Shown piece by piece: positions 41,775 through 51,182 of a stretch of DNA of 53,196 bases (its first letter is position 1; each line of letters begins with the position of its first letter). The translations under genes and the position numbers were made by a program. The notes under the pieces are model-generated. The model was not told the DNA's origin. It saw only the letters and a program-made list of their open reading frames with translations, and did no database searches. The stretch covers positions 1-53,196 of the forward strand of contig JAEVEX010000067.1 of assembly GCA_016842085.1 (NCBI GenBank), written 5' to 3'. Origin of the DNA: Candidatus Thermoflexus tengchongensis (GTDB lineage Bacteria; Chloroflexota; Anaerolineae; Thermoflexales; Thermoflexaceae).

Positions 41775-42998
41775 ATGGATACGGTGCTGCGGGTGCATCC
41801 GGAGCAGATCCGGGGGCAGATCCAGCGGTTACGGGCGTGGGGGGAGGCGTGGCGGGCGCAGGCGGAGGCCAGCCGACGGGTGGCCCTGGCGCTGGCGGAG
41901 GCTGTGCAAGCGGTCCCAGGCCAGCGCGGAGGGGCCGCGCTGGAAGCCCTCCACAGAGGCCTGGCCCGACGGGCCGAGGAGGCGGAGCAGCTGGCTCGGA
42001 CGCTGGAGCGGGCCCTGGAGCGCCTGGAAATCGCCTTCCGGGAAGCCGCCGAGCTGATCCGCGCCGAAACCCCAGGGGGCTTCCGATTGCCGACGGTTCC
42101 CCTCGCGGTGGGACCGGATGGTCGATCCATGGCCTCCCAGTTCGAAGTCAGCATCCCTGCCACGCGAATCCAGGCGGACTGGTTGCAGATGATCGATCGT
42201 TCCGGCATCCCGGAAGAACGCAAGGCGCAGCTGAAGGCGGAGATCCAGGCCATGGCGGAGCAGGGGATCCCGATCCCCTACAACCTGGCGTGCGGCTGGG
42301 TGGCGCTGAGCATGGCGCTCAGTCATCAACTCGGCCGTCCGATCCCCGCTCAGGAGGTGGTGAATCGAGCGCTGGAGGTCGCTCCCGGGTTCCGGGATCG
42401 GGTCCTGCGGAATCTGACCGAGGATCTCATCGCCGGTCGACCCGTGAAGGCGGACGGCTGGGCGGGGATGCGGAAAGCTGAAGCGGAATATGTCACGACA
42501 GGGTTTGTGGATCTGGCACCGGTGGCGCGAAGCTATGGCCTGGAGCTGGAGAAATTCAAAACCCCGACCGGTGAACATCCAGACGAGCTGTGGGATCGCC
42601 TGAACCAGCGGATGCAGCGCGGAGAAACGGTGATCGCCCTGGTGAATGCGAACCCCTCAAATTGGGGTGAATCCCCCATCCGCAACGAAATACCGGGGAC
42701 AGGGCTTCGGTTCTCGGATGAGCGAAAGGAGGCCGAGCTGCCACCGGGGGGACGTCTGCGGCCATGGGATTCGGGGGGTGTATCGCACTGGGTGGTCCTG
42801 AACCGCCTGGAGGAGCACCAGGGCGAGCGTTTTGTGGTCATCAACAATCCCCTCAACAACCGCACCGAGCGCTACCGCTGGCAGGATTTTCTGAAGGCGG
42901 TGGATGGCCAGGTTCGAGTAAAGGTTGTGAACGGTCAGGTTCAGGCAAATCCGAGCTGGTGGTTCCTCAGCGTTCATCAAAAGACGGGGGAGGAGTAA
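41775..42998 (+). CDS. WXG100-like/C39-type cysteine peptidase fusion, second copy
   Basis: The 407-residue protein parallels the one at 36030-37106. It has an N-terminal helical hairpin (1-98) with a GG turn where W would be (QRGGAALEAL). The C-terminal peptidase-like domain has C173 in YNLACGWVALSMAL, H338 in VSHWVVLN and N357/N358 in VINNPLNN, with the shared end ERYRWQDFLKAVDGQ and PSWWFLSVH. The sequences have diverged but the domain order is the same. The downstream lipoprotein at 43000 is its partner. No signal peptide is seen. Confidence 0.72.
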   Translation: MDTVLRVHPEQIRGQIQRLRAWGEAWRAQAEASRRVALALAEAVQAVPGQRGGAALEALHRGLARRAEEAEQLARTLERALERLEIAFREAAELIRAETPGGFRLPTVPLAVGPDGRSMASQFEVSIPATRIQADWLQMIDRSGIPEERKAQLKAEIQAMAEQGIPIPYNLACGWVALSMALSHQLGRPIPAQEVVNRALEVAPGFRDRVLRNLTEDLIAGRPVKADGWAGMRKAEAEYVTTGFVDLAPVARSYGLELEKFKTPTGEHPDELWDRLNQRMQRGETVIALVNANPSNWGESPIRNEIPGTGLRFSDERKEAELPPGGRLRPWDSGGVSHWVVLNRLEEHQGERFVVINNPLNNRTERYRWQDFLKAVDGQVRVKVVNGQVQANPSWWFLSVHQKTGEE

Positions 42999-42999
42999 G

Positions 43000-44022
43000 A
43001 TGCGGCCGGCTCGCACAGGCTGGATGGCACTGATGCTCGTCAGTGTGGTGGCCGGGTGTGGGACGCCAGGGGGCGCTCCGTCCACCCCTTCTCCTTCTCC
43101 AGGAATCCATCCGGCCCCCTCCCCGACGCCTTCGCCCCATGTCCGGACCCGGACGCCCCAGTCGTCGGCGACCCCGCGGCGGCCGACCCCGACGGCGCGG
43201 GTGGCCCCCACCGCGACGCCTTCGCCCGAGGCCTTCGAGCCTCTTCCGTTATGGGTGGCCGCCCCGCTGACCCCCAACTGGCTGATCTTCCAGCCCGAGC
43301 GCCCGGGCCCGGAGAGTTTCGGCCTGGAGCCGGTGTTCTGGTTTACAAACGGCGTTGAATGGGAGGGGCCGTTCCCGCTCCCGGAATCCTGGAAGATCAC
43401 TGAGGCGGATGAGGAGAGCGTCTTTCCGCTCATGAGGCGACAGGGGGAGTTCTGGATGGGTTGCCTCAACCGCAAACAATGCCTGACCCGTCTGTCGTTC
43501 GATGCCCCGGTTCCGCGCCAGCCCCTCCATGCGGAATACCAGACCTCCGCGCTGACACCAGTGGTCCGCCTCGAGCTGCCCGCCGGATGGTCGTGGCCAG
43601 CAGTGGAGATCCCGAATCCGTGGCGCGGGACGAATCCGTGCAAAGGCCTGGTATATAAGGGCGAGTGCCAGCTTCGTATAGGGATCTCCGGTTTCCCGGG
43701 AGACCCGGCCCTTCTGGTGGAGATCTGGTGGGACGCGGATTTCGATCCGGACGAACCCCAGATCCCGAATCCGGAATATCGGTTGATGCTTCTGGAGCCC
43801 GACAGCCATCGGATCTGGACATTGATCCAGGCAGGCATGGTTAATTACCACATCAATTATCAATTCTCCCCGGATGGGCGTTTTTTGCTCATCAACCGTC
43901 TGGCGGCCTTCGCGGGCAATCGGGATGTCCTGATTTTCCGCTGGCCGGAGGGAGATGGGGTGGCCCGAGGGTCTGGAGCCGCGCGCTGGCTGCAGCCCGA
44001 AGGGGAAGCTCCGAAGCCCTGA
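43000..44022 (+). CDS. Lipoprotein paired with the second WXG-peptidase gene
   Basis: The 340-residue protein has lipobox VVAGC at residues 16-20 and a Ser/Pro/Thr-rich linker (about 25-75). Its external domain resembles the lipoprotein at 35011-36033, sharing FWFTNGVEWEGPFPL against LWFTDGQRWLGPIPL and a C-terminal ARWLQPEGE against ARWVQPEQE. It starts one base after the peptidase stop codon. Equal length and gene order argue that peptidase-lipoprotein pairs are inherited together. Confidence 0.72.
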   Translation: MRPARTGWMALMLVSVVAGCGTPGGAPSTPSPSPGIHPAPSPTPSPHVRTRTPQSSATPRRPTPTARVAPTATPSPEAFEPLPLWVAAPLTPNWLIFQPERPGPESFGLEPVFWFTNGVEWEGPFPLPESWKITEADEESVFPLMRRQGEFWMGCLNRKQCLTRLSFDAPVPRQPLHAEYQTSALTPVVRLELPAGWSWPAVEIPNPWRGTNPCKGLVYKGECQLRIGISGFPGDPALLVEIWWDADFDPDEPQIPNPEYRLMLLEPDSHRIWTLIQAGMVNYHINYQFSPDGRFLLINRLAAFAGNRDVLIFRWPEGDGVARGSGAARWLQPEGEAPKP

Positions 44023-44047
44023 AACCGGTGAGACGGGTGGGGACGGG

Positions 44048-44488
44048 ATGAAGGATCCCTTTCTGATCCGGACAGGGTTGCTGGTGGGAACCGCGGCAGT
44101 AATGGTCTGGGTGGACCGCCGGTGGGACGCCCCGTATGGGCGAGTCCCAAACTCCGTTTCCCTGACCCTGCTGGGGCTGGGGCTGACGGTCGCCCTGGCC
44201 TCCCGGGACCTCTCGGGGCTGATCCTGTGGCCGGCCTTCTACCTGGGCTGGAAGGCGGGAGGCGTGGGAGGAGGGGACGCCAAGGTCTGGATGGGGATCT
44301 CGGCGATGGCCGGAATCCCGGGGACGGCTGGGGGATTCCTGGTCCTGGTGGCTCTGGCCCGGCTGCGGCTGTGGCGGATGGGGTATGGATGGATCTTCGG
44401 GCTGCGGCCGCCGGCGCGGGTGCCGATGTCGCTGCCCACGGCGGGCATGGCCTTTGGGGCCGCCCTGGCCCTCGCGCTGAACCGGTAG
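44048..44488 (+). CDS. Type IV prepilin peptidase-like protein (TadV/CpaA type)
   Basis: The 146-residue membrane protein has the A24 peptidase landmarks. An Asp-containing segment DRRWDAPYGRVPNSVS replaces the more usual D-x-R-x-x-x-IPN. A second active-site motif, GGGDAKVWMG, is present. It is short, like TadV/CpaA prepilin peptidases, and would cleave the Flp and TadE leaders of the leftward operon. The first motif is a little degenerate. The start follows GACGGG. Confidence 0.7.
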   Translation: MKDPFLIRTGLLVGTAAVMVWVDRRWDAPYGRVPNSVSLTLLGLGLTVALASRDLSGLILWPAFYLGWKAGGVGGGDAKVWMGISAMAGIPGTAGGFLVLVALARLRLWRMGYGWIFGLRPPARVPMSLPTAGMAFGAALALALNR

Positions 44489-44545
44489 GCCGATCGGAAC
44501 GAATGCGATCCTGCACCCGAATCTCGGAGATGGAGCCACACCGCG

Positions 44546-46171
44546 ATGAGAAGAGGGTGGATTCTGGTTTCTGTTCTCCTCCTGGTGGGGCTGGGGCATC
44601 GGGCGCCATATCGCTCCATTGCTTTAGCCTCTGGCTGGACGGATGTCTTTTTCGACAACTTCAACGGCAACACGGGCTGGAGCGTCTCCGTCTGCGGCGA
44701 CGCCCCGGGAGGCCTCGACGGCTGCGGGTGGCCCGGCCAGGCCCTCTTCGGCTACAGCGACGGCGGGGCCTCCGTCCTGCGCCTGGCCCAGGACGGCGGC
44801 GTCGCCTTCCCCCTGGTCGGACGGGAGGGGCTCTTCGACGCCCTCCCGCCCGGCGCCCCCTGGGCCTTCGAGATCCGCTTCCGCTACCCTCAGGTCACGG
44901 CCTACGGGGTCAACATCGGGATGGGCTCGGGGGCCTGGACGGACGCCCGCCTCCCCCAGGACCAGCCGCCGCGGACGGACTGGGCGGACGCCTTCGCCGT
45001 CCACCAGGACGCGAGCGGGAGCCCCCCGCGGCTGCAGATCTGGGTCTTCGGGACGAAGGTCCTGGAGCGGCCGGCCCCGGATACGGCCTGGCATGCGGTT
45101 CGGGTGGAGGTCCAGCCGGATGGGGCCTGGACGGCCTTCGTGGATGGGAGCCCGGCGGGGAGCGGATCCGGCGCCTTCCGGCCCCGGCTGGTCTATTTCG
45201 GCAACTATTACGAGCAGTGGTTCTGGGGGGACTGGACGGATCTGCACATGGACTATTTGCGGATCCAGACCTACATCGCCCCGCCGACGCCGACCCCGAC
45301 GCCCACGTTCACGCCATCGCCAACCCCCACGCCGACCTTCACGCCGACATCGACGCCTTCGCCGACGCCCACGCCGACGGAGACGCCGACCCCGACGCCG
45401 TCTCCAACCCCTACATCCACGCCGTCGCCGACGCCGACGGAGACGCCCACGCCGACGAACACTCCGACGCCGACGTTCACGCCCACGCCCACGCCGACGG
45501 GGACGCCCACATCGACGCCATCGCCCACCCCGACCTCGACGCCGACCTTCACCCCGACGCCCGCCGCGCCGGAGGCGCCGCCGGCGCCGCCCACGGCGAC
45601 CTCCACGGGGACGCCGACGCCCACGGCCTGGAATGCGGCGCCCAGGCGCCGCACTCCTGTCCCGCGGACGCCGACGCCTGCGCCGACGGAGACGCCCGCC
45701 CCTTCGCCCTCGCCGACGCCCACCCGGACGGCGGCGCCTTCGCCGACCCCGACGCCGCCTCCGCCGCCGGCCCCGGCCTGGATCGATGGGGTGGTGTTCC
45801 TGGACCGGAACGGAAACGGGGCGCAGGACCCCGATGAGCCCGGGATCCCGGGGGCGGTCGTGGAGGCGGGCGGGCGGACGATCGCGACCGGTCCCGATGG
45901 GCGGTTCCGGATGCCGGCGGGGTTCCGGGCGAAGCTGCTGCGGCTGCCTGGAGCGCGGCGCCTTGGAGTGCGGTGCCTAGGCACCGCACTCCAACTGCGG
46001 CTGACGGTGGCGGACGGGATCCGGTTCGGGGTGCAGCCCCTGCGGCGGCCGGTCTGGCTGCTGGGGCTGGCGGCCGGGCTTCTGCTCCTCTCGCTGACCT
46101 GGGCGCGGGATCCGCGCCCGGCGGCGCTGCGGAGGATCGCGAAGACTCTGAGGGAAAGGAGGCTGGAATGA
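44546..46171 (+). CDS. Large secreted adhesin-like protein with Thr/Pro-rich linker
   Basis: The 541-residue protein has an N-terminal signal sequence. A LamG/concanavalin-like domain (about 30-240) includes [16 protein letters not shown] and [15 protein letters not shown] Thr/Pro-repeat region (about 245-410) follows, then an SdrD/Cna-B-like domain (about 413-470: [28 protein letters not shown]) and a C-terminal membrane helix plus basic tail near 495-515. Two 28-base palindromic repeats lie in frame, at codons near 362-371 and 474-483. It probably extends from the cell surface and may bind polymers or other cells. Confidence 0.75.
   Translation: MRRGWILVSVLLLVGLGHRAPYRSIALASGWTDVFFDNFNGNTGWSVSVCGDAPGGLDGCGWPGQALFGYSDGGASVLRLAQDGGVAFPLVGREGLFDALPPGAPWAFEIRFRYPQVTAYGVNIGMGSGAWTDARLPQDQPPRTDWADAFAVHQDASGSPPRLQIWVFGTKVLERPAPDTAWHAVRVEVQPDGAWTAFVDGSPAGSGSGAFRPRLVYFGNYYEQWFWGDWTDLHMDYLRIQTYIAPPTPTPTPTFTPSPTPTPTFTPTSTPSPTPTPTETPTPTPSPTPTSTPSPTPTETPTPTNTPTPTFTPTPTPTGTPTSTPSPTPTSTPTFTPTPAAPEAPPAPPTATSTGTPTPTAWNAAPRRRTPVPRTPTPAPTETPAPSPSPTPTRTAAPSPTPTPPPPPAPAWIDGVVFLDRNGNGAQDPDEPGIPGAVVEAGGRTIATGPDGRFRMPAGFRAKLLRLPGARRLGVRCLGTALQLRLTVADGIRFGVQPLRRPVWLLGLAAGLLLLSLTWARDPRPAALRRIAKTLRERRLE
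45630..45657 (-). repeat. 28-bp palindromic repeat, variant B, inverted
   Basis: This is the exact reverse complement of the copy at 519-546, with GGAATGCGGCGCCC as its left arm here. It is in frame inside the Thr/Pro-rich linker, where it reads NAAPRRRTP without a stop. Confidence 0.95.
45965..45992. repeat. 28-bp palindromic repeat, variant A (copy 3)
   Basis: It is identical to the MFS copies. Here it is read in the frame VRCLGTALQ, which is open, so the adhesin gene stays intact. It sits between the SdrD-like domain and the membrane helix. Confidence 0.95.
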
Positions 46172-46719
46172 CCGAGGCGGACCTGATCCTAACGCTGTTG
46201 CTGATCGCCGGCTTTGCGCTGCTCGGGGCGCTCATTACCCTGGGCAACGCCCGCCAGGCCCAGGCCATCCGCGAGGTGGGTGAGGTGTTGCACGGATGGG
46301 CGATCCGCCACATCCAGCTCTCCCGGGCGGTCGCCGCCTCCGCCATCCGGATCGAGGATCCGGTCACCTGGCTCCAGGAGGCACTGGCGCGCTTTCCGTT
46401 GCCGGAAGGATTGGCCCGGGAGCTGGTCCCGGAGCGGCAGGGTTATGGCTGGGTTCTGCTCCGGAGCCGATCGGGGAAACTCCTCCTGATTCGCCCGGAG
46501 ATCGATCCCACCCCGCTGGAACGCGGATCCCGGTTCGCCTCCCCGGTGCTTCCCCCGGGATCCCTTCGAAAAGCGCAGGTGCTGGAGCTTTCCCCGGTAA
46601 CCGCGTGGCCAACCTTTGACCTGGAGCTGGCCCAGGCGTGGCGGCGCTGGTTCCCGCAGGATCCGCCCCCGGATCGCGTGCGGCTGATGGTCTGGCCTGA
46701 GCATGCAGGCCAGGGGTAA
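46168..46719 (+). CDS. Membrane-anchored protein, function unknown
   Basis: The 183-residue protein has one N-terminal membrane helix ([21 protein letters not shown], residues 6-26) and a soluble domain with no recognised family. Its start overlaps the adhesin stop (ATGA) and 25 bases separate it from the EccC gene. In type VII loci small membrane proteins often assemble with EccC, so it may be a local EccB/EccD-like accessory; the sequence does not prove this. Confidence 0.6.
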   Translation: MTEADLILTLLLIAGFALLGALITLGNARQAQAIREVGEVLHGWAIRHIQLSRAVAASAIRIEDPVTWLQEALARFPLPEGLARELVPERQGYGWVLLRSRSGKLLLIRPEIDPTPLERGSRFASPVLPPGSLRKAQVLELSPVTAWPTFDLELAQAWRRWFPQDPPPDRVRLMVWPEHAGQG

Positions 46720-46744
46720 GCCCCCGGGTTGAAGGCAGGCGGCG

Positions 46745-49700
46745 ATGGGTCTCTGGCAGGAACGCGATGGCCTGGAGATCTACATCCCGGAGATGGCTCC
46801 GGAGCGGATCTGGCCCGGAATGCGGCGACTGCCGCCATCTCCAGGGGATCCGCCGGAGGTCCCGGATTTGCCAGGCTTCCCTCCTGTGCCGGAGCGCTCT
46901 CCCTGGTGGACGTATGCTCCCTGGTTCCTGATGTCGGCGGTGTACGGTCTCATGGGCCCGCTGGCCTTTGGGGGAAGGGGATGGGTGTATCTGCTGTTCA
47001 TTCCGCTCGCGGCGGGTTCTTCGATCCTGGCCGGGGAGATCCAGTATCGATGGGCGTTGCGTCGCCATCGGGCTCAGACGGCCGAGGCGATCCGGCGAGC
47101 CGAGCGAAGGCTGCGCCGGTTCCTGACCGCGCTGGAGGCCTGGCGGAACGAGGAGGAGTCCCTGGAGCGGGCGCTGTTTCCCCCATGGGAGGATCTGGGC
47201 CAGCGTCTGCGGGCGGGGACGGACCTCTGGTTCCGCCACCGGGGTGATCCGGATTTCCTGACCGTTCGGGCGGGGATCCGCCGGGTGCCGCTGCTCACCC
47301 GGCCGGGCCGGCCGCTGCCGGACCCGGAGGATCTTCCGCCGCCTCTGCAGGGCATCGTCCGGGCGATCACAGGTGCCATCCACGCAGAGGTCGAGCGTCC
47401 GCTCCCGCTTTCGCTCCGCTCTTCAACGGTCCTCATTGCCTTCCCGGGTCAGGAAGGAGCCATCGCCCGACTCCTTCTGGAGCTGGCCCTGACCCACGCT
47501 CCATTGGAGGTGGAGATCCGGGTGGGTCTCGGGGACCTCCTCTGGGCATTCCTCCGGTGGCTGCCGCACGTGGGAGAACTTCGGGAAGGCTATGCGGGGG
47601 GACCGGCCCGGATCCGGGAGCTGTTGCTGGAGGAGTTTTTCCGGCGGAGAAGTCGTGGCGGGGGAGAGAGCCCGGCGGTGATCGCCCTGGGGGATGTCGG
47701 ATGGCTGGCCGACGGCCGTCTGGGCATGCTGCTGCGGGAGGGCCCGGCGGTGGGCATCCATCCGGTCCTGATCCTTCCCCCCGGGACCCCTATCCCTGGA
47801 GGGATCGGCGTGCTGGGGATCTGGATGCCCGATGGGGGAATCCGGATCCTGGATCTGACCACTGGATATTCGGTGGAAGGGGTAGATCCTGCCCCGCGCC
47901 TTTCCCCGGGGCAGGCCGAAGCCCTGGCCCGCTCTCTTTCCCGTCTGAGGCCCATGGGGATGGGGGACATCGCGGCCATCCGCCAGGCCCCAGCCCTGTG
48001 GGGGATCCGGGAGCCCGACCCCCACGCGTTGATGAAAGGGATCCAGGAAGCCCGGAGAGGGCACGGGAGCCTGGCCATCCCCATCGGCTACACCGATGAG
48101 GGGACACCTTTTCTGCTGGACCTGCACGACCGGGCCCATGGACCCCATGCCATGGTGATCGGAGCCACCGGGTCGGGGAAAAGCGAGGCCATGCGGACCA
48201 TGGCCCTGGCGCTGGCGCTCCATTTCCCTCCGGAGCGGGTGCGGCTGCTTTTCATCGACTTCAAGGGAGGCGGGGCGTTTGCGCCTCTGGGGCGCCTGCC
48301 CCACTGCGCGGGGCTGCTTTCCAATCTGGATGCCCGGGAGGCGGCCCGGGCGCTGGAGGCCCTGGAGGGGGAGCTGGATCGTCGCCAGCGGATCCTGGCG
48401 GAGAAGGGGGTCGATCACGCCGATGCCGCAGAACTTCCCCACCTGGTAGTGATGGCGGATGAGTTCGCCGAAATGCTGGAGCAGATCCCGGATGGGATGG
48501 GACGGATGATCCGGCTGGCCCGGCTGGGGCGGAGCCTGGGGATGCATCTGGTGCTGGCCACCCAGCGCCTGGGAAGCGCCGTTCCCGGGGAGCTCCGGGC
48601 CAACCTGCGGGTGCGGATCGCGTTGCGCTGTGAGACGCCGGAGGAATCCACTGCGGTGCTGGGGCGGCCGGACGCGGCGTATCTTTCCGGGAGCGGCTGG
48701 GCCTTCGTGCAGATCGGGCAGAACGAGGTGTTCCGGCGAATCCGATTTGCTTACGCCTCGGGGGCCTCCATCGGCGTGCGGGAGGAATACCGGATGGACC
48801 CGAGGGACCCAGACCGGGTTCTCCAGACGTGTCGGGTCGGAGGCGATGGAGTGCGGGATCTGGATCGGCTGATCCTCGTTCTGCAGGCGATGGACCCCCC
48901 GGTGCCGTCGCTGGCCCCGCCCCGATTGCCGGAGGATCCCGGTGTTCCGGAGGAAGAGGGCGTCGACCGGATCGGCCTGGGGGTAGCCGATTTTCCGGAG
49001 CAGGGGGAGATCCGGTGGGTGTTCTGTGAGACACAGACTCCGGATCTGATGCTGATCGGGCAGGCTGGAACCGGGAAAACCCGGATATTACAGGGAATGG
49101 CATCGGCGGCAGCCCGGGCAGGCCGACGGGCCTTCGTAATGGATGGGCGGGGGGAGTGGCGAGATGTTCCCTGGGCGGTCCGGGTCGACCCCTCCGATCA
49201 TGAAGGGATGGGACGGCTATTCCGGGCCCTGCGAGGGGAGGCCGGTCCAGCCCTGCTGGTGCTGGATGGGGTAGATGGGGTAGCGGAGGAAGCTCAGATG
49301 ATGCTGGAGGCGGGACTGGAAATGGTGCGAGATCGCCCTGATCTCTGGGTTTGGATGGGAACACGGCGGGAGCTGACCTTGCGATCCCTGCGAGGTCGGC
49401 CAGCCCATCGAGTGGTGCTCACCCTGGAGGCCCGGGACTGGGAGGCCGTGGTGGGGCGCCTGCCGATTCCGGAGGGACCTTTCCAGGGTCGATGGTGGGG
49501 GGAAGGGCGATGGCGGGAGATCCGGCTGCGGTGCTGGAAGATGCTGGCCTCTCCCGCTCCGCCGCTCCCCCGGGCTCCCCGGGCCTCCTGGTCCGATCTG
49601 CCTTCACCGGCCCGACAGGAAACGGGGGTGGCCCTCTCCCTCGGGTGGTGGGATGACGATCTTCAGCCGGCCGTTCTCCTCCTGGACCGGCGGCGGCCGG

Positions 49701-50149
49701 CGCTCGGGATGGCTCCGGAGGTGGCCTGGGGACGAGGGGTTATGGCGGGGATCGTGCGCTGGGTTCAAGGGGCAGGGTGGAACGTGCTGGCGTGGGATCC
49801 AGAGGGCCTGCTGGAGGGGCTGGTGAACGGGGAGGAAGATCCCCGCGCGTTCCTTGAGCAGGCGATGGCGGGAGAGATCGAGGGGTCAGGGGGCATCCTG
49901 GTAGTGACGGACACAGATGCCCTGCGGATGCGGCTGGGATATGGAGAGGAGATCCCGGTCGCCTTGCGGCGTCCCGGGCGCTGGATCTGGCTGTGGGCGG
50001 GGCGGGATGGATTGGGACTGCGAGGCTGGCGGCTGCTTCCAGAACCAGAGGAGCGGAGGACCCCGCCGATCGCCGTGGGCCATCCCGGTCTGATCTGGCT
50101 GGCGGCGCCCGGCCAGGGTCGCTGGATCATTCTCCCGGTTCTCCCATGA
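46745..50149 (+). CDS. EccC/EssC-type type VII secretion ATPase
   Basis: The 1134-residue protein has two adjacent membrane helices near residues 55-98. A region with EccC-like phrase GDPDFLTVRAGIRRVP (about 161-176) follows, then tandem FtsK/SpoIIIE ATPase domains. Domain 1 has Walker A GATGSGKSE (near 473) and Walker B VVMADEFAEM. Domain 2 has GQAGTGKTR (near 772) and LLVLDGVDGV. Domain 3 (from about 950) has no clear Walker A and is degenerate. This is the motor of WXG100 export and the strongest sign of a type VII-like system here. It is cotranscribed with adhesin and Tad genes, which is unusual. Confidence 0.85.
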   Translation: MGLWQERDGLEIYIPEMAPERIWPGMRRLPPSPGDPPEVPDLPGFPPVPERSPWWTYAPWFLMSAVYGLMGPLAFGGRGWVYLLFIPLAAGSSILAGEIQYRWALRRHRAQTAEAIRRAERRLRRFLTALEAWRNEEESLERALFPPWEDLGQRLRAGTDLWFRHRGDPDFLTVRAGIRRVPLLTRPGRPLPDPEDLPPPLQGIVRAITGAIHAEVERPLPLSLRSSTVLIAFPGQEGAIARLLLELALTHAPLEVEIRVGLGDLLWAFLRWLPHVGELREGYAGGPARIRELLLEEFFRRRSRGGGESPAVIALGDVGWLADGRLGMLLREGPAVGIHPVLILPPGTPIPGGIGVLGIWMPDGGIRILDLTTGYSVEGVDPAPRLSPGQAEALARSLSRLRPMGMGDIAAIRQAPALWGIREPDPHALMKGIQEARRGHGSLAIPIGYTDEGTPFLLDLHDRAHGPHAMVIGATGSGKSEAMRTMALALALHFPPERVRLLFIDFKGGGAFAPLGRLPHCAGLLSNLDAREAARALEALEGELDRRQRILAEKGVDHADAAELPHLVVMADEFAEMLEQIPDGMGRMIRLARLGRSLGMHLVLATQRLGSAVPGELRANLRVRIALRCETPEESTAVLGRPDAAYLSGSGWAFVQIGQNEVFRRIRFAYASGASIGVREEYRMDPRDPDRVLQTCRVGGDGVRDLDRLILVLQAMDPPVPSLAPPRLPEDPGVPEEEGVDRIGLGVADFPEQGEIRWVFCETQTPDLMLIGQAGTGKTRILQGMASAAARAGRRAFVMDGRGEWRDVPWAVRVDPSDHEGMGRLFRALRGEAGPALLVLDGVDGVAEEAQMMLEAGLEMVRDRPDLWVWMGTRRELTLRSLRGRPAHRVVLTLEARDWEAVVGRLPIPEGPFQGRWWGEGRWREIRLRCWKMLASPAPPLPRAPRASWSDLPSPARQETGVALSLGWWDDDLQPAVLLLDRRRPALGMAPEVAWGRGVMAGIVRWVQGAGWNVLAWDPEGLLEGLVNGEEDPRAFLEQAMAGEIEGSGGILVVTDTDALRMRLGYGEEIPVALRRPGRWIWLWAGRDGLGLRGWRLLPEPEERRTPPIAVGHPGLIWLAAPGQGRWIILPVLP

Positions 50150-50247
50150 TCCTTCGCGCTCTGCCAGACCACTGCAGCCAGTGATCCGGCAGTGCCCAGT
50201 GGATTTCCTTCGTTGGATCAGACCCCCAACATATCCGGAGGCTATCC

Positions 50248-51171
50248 ATGCTCCGCGCGCGACAGGTACTTCCTTTGGTGATCGGATTGGCCCTGGCAGC
50301 GGTCGTGGCGATCGCGGCTCGAATGTTCATCACGGCCGGTGTGCCCGGCCAGAGCGCGATCGCAGTGGCTGCTGTCCCGCTACATCCCGGGGATATGCTC
50401 ACCGAGGATAGAGTTCGAACGGTCATCGCCTATGATGCCCCAGCCCTTCGGGGGATGATTCGGGAGGCGGATCTTCCCCGTTACACAGGGGGGACCGTGC
50501 TGATGTTTATCCCGGCGGGAGCCGCGATCCCCCGGACGGCGATCCTTCCCTCCGGACAGCTTACGGCTCCAGCCCGTCTTTCTTCCGTGATGGTGGAAGG
50601 GGAACAGCTGCTTCCCCTGCAGGACACGGATCGGATCCAGGCGCCGCCTTTCTCCATGTTGCGCCCTGGGGACTGTCTGGATGTGGTGGCGTTCTTCGGA
50701 GTGCCCGCCGGGGGCTCCACGCCAGCAACCTTGTCTATCGAGCCCGAAGGGGCCATCCCTCAGACCCCGGCGCTGGAAATCACGGGGACGACGAACCTCA
50801 CCCTTCCTACCCGCCCGATGGCCAAATGGCTCGCTCGCGGGGTGGTGCGCTCGGTCCTGGGTCTTCCGACCCCTTCCGGCGGCGAGGGAGCTTCCGCAGT
50901 GAGAACATCCAGCGCCTCCGCCGGCGCGCCGCGGTTGTTGCTGGGAGTACCCCAGAGCGCACTGGAGGGGATCATTTATGCGCTGGAAAGCGCGGAGATG
51001 GTCTACCTGATCATGGCGCCGCCGTGTGTCCGTGCGGAGATCCCCCCTTCCATGGGATTCGCAGAGCAGGATCTGGAACAATGGGTCCGGGCCGGCCGGC
51101 AGGCGGCCGGTGCCCCCGCCTTCTTCCTTCCATCCGGATCCACGGGTTCCGAAGCTCCAGCCCGACGGTGA
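50248..51171 (+). CDS. CpaB-like SAF-domain protein
   Basis: The 307-residue protein has an N-terminal membrane helix (VIGLALAAVVAIAARMFI). A SAF-type beta-clip follows: AAVPLHPGDMLTEDRVRTV and VLMFIPAGAAIPRTAIL. These match CpaB/RcpC of Flp pilus systems, which act in the periplasm or at the wall with the secretin or pilus. The start follows CCGGAGG. It precedes the TadZ gene by 11 bases, as in Tad loci. Confidence 0.75.
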   Translation: MLRARQVLPLVIGLALAAVVAIAARMFITAGVPGQSAIAVAAVPLHPGDMLTEDRVRTVIAYDAPALRGMIREADLPRYTGGTVLMFIPAGAAIPRTAILPSGQLTAPARLSSVMVEGEQLLPLQDTDRIQAPPFSMLRPGDCLDVVAFFGVPAGGSTPATLSIEPEGAIPQTPALEITGTTNLTLPTRPMAKWLARGVVRSVLGLPTPSGGEGASAVRTSSASAGAPRLLLGVPQSALEGIIYALESAEMVYLIMAPPCVRAEIPPSMGFAEQDLEQWVRAGRQAAGAPAFFLPSGSTGSEAPARR

Positions 51172-51182
51172 GGGGGGAAGCG

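Noticed and set aside
45280-45790. A CRISPR array or tandem DNA repeat in the adhesin gene
   Set aside because: The periodicity is that of Thr-Pro codons within a protein linker. There are no conserved repeats with unique spacers.
44643-45980. Arg-rich and Ala/Asp-rich alternative frames across the adhesin gene
   Set aside because: The Thr/Pro repeat (ACGCC-type units) keeps all frames open. Only the frame with signal peptide, LamG-like and SdrD-like domains makes sense.
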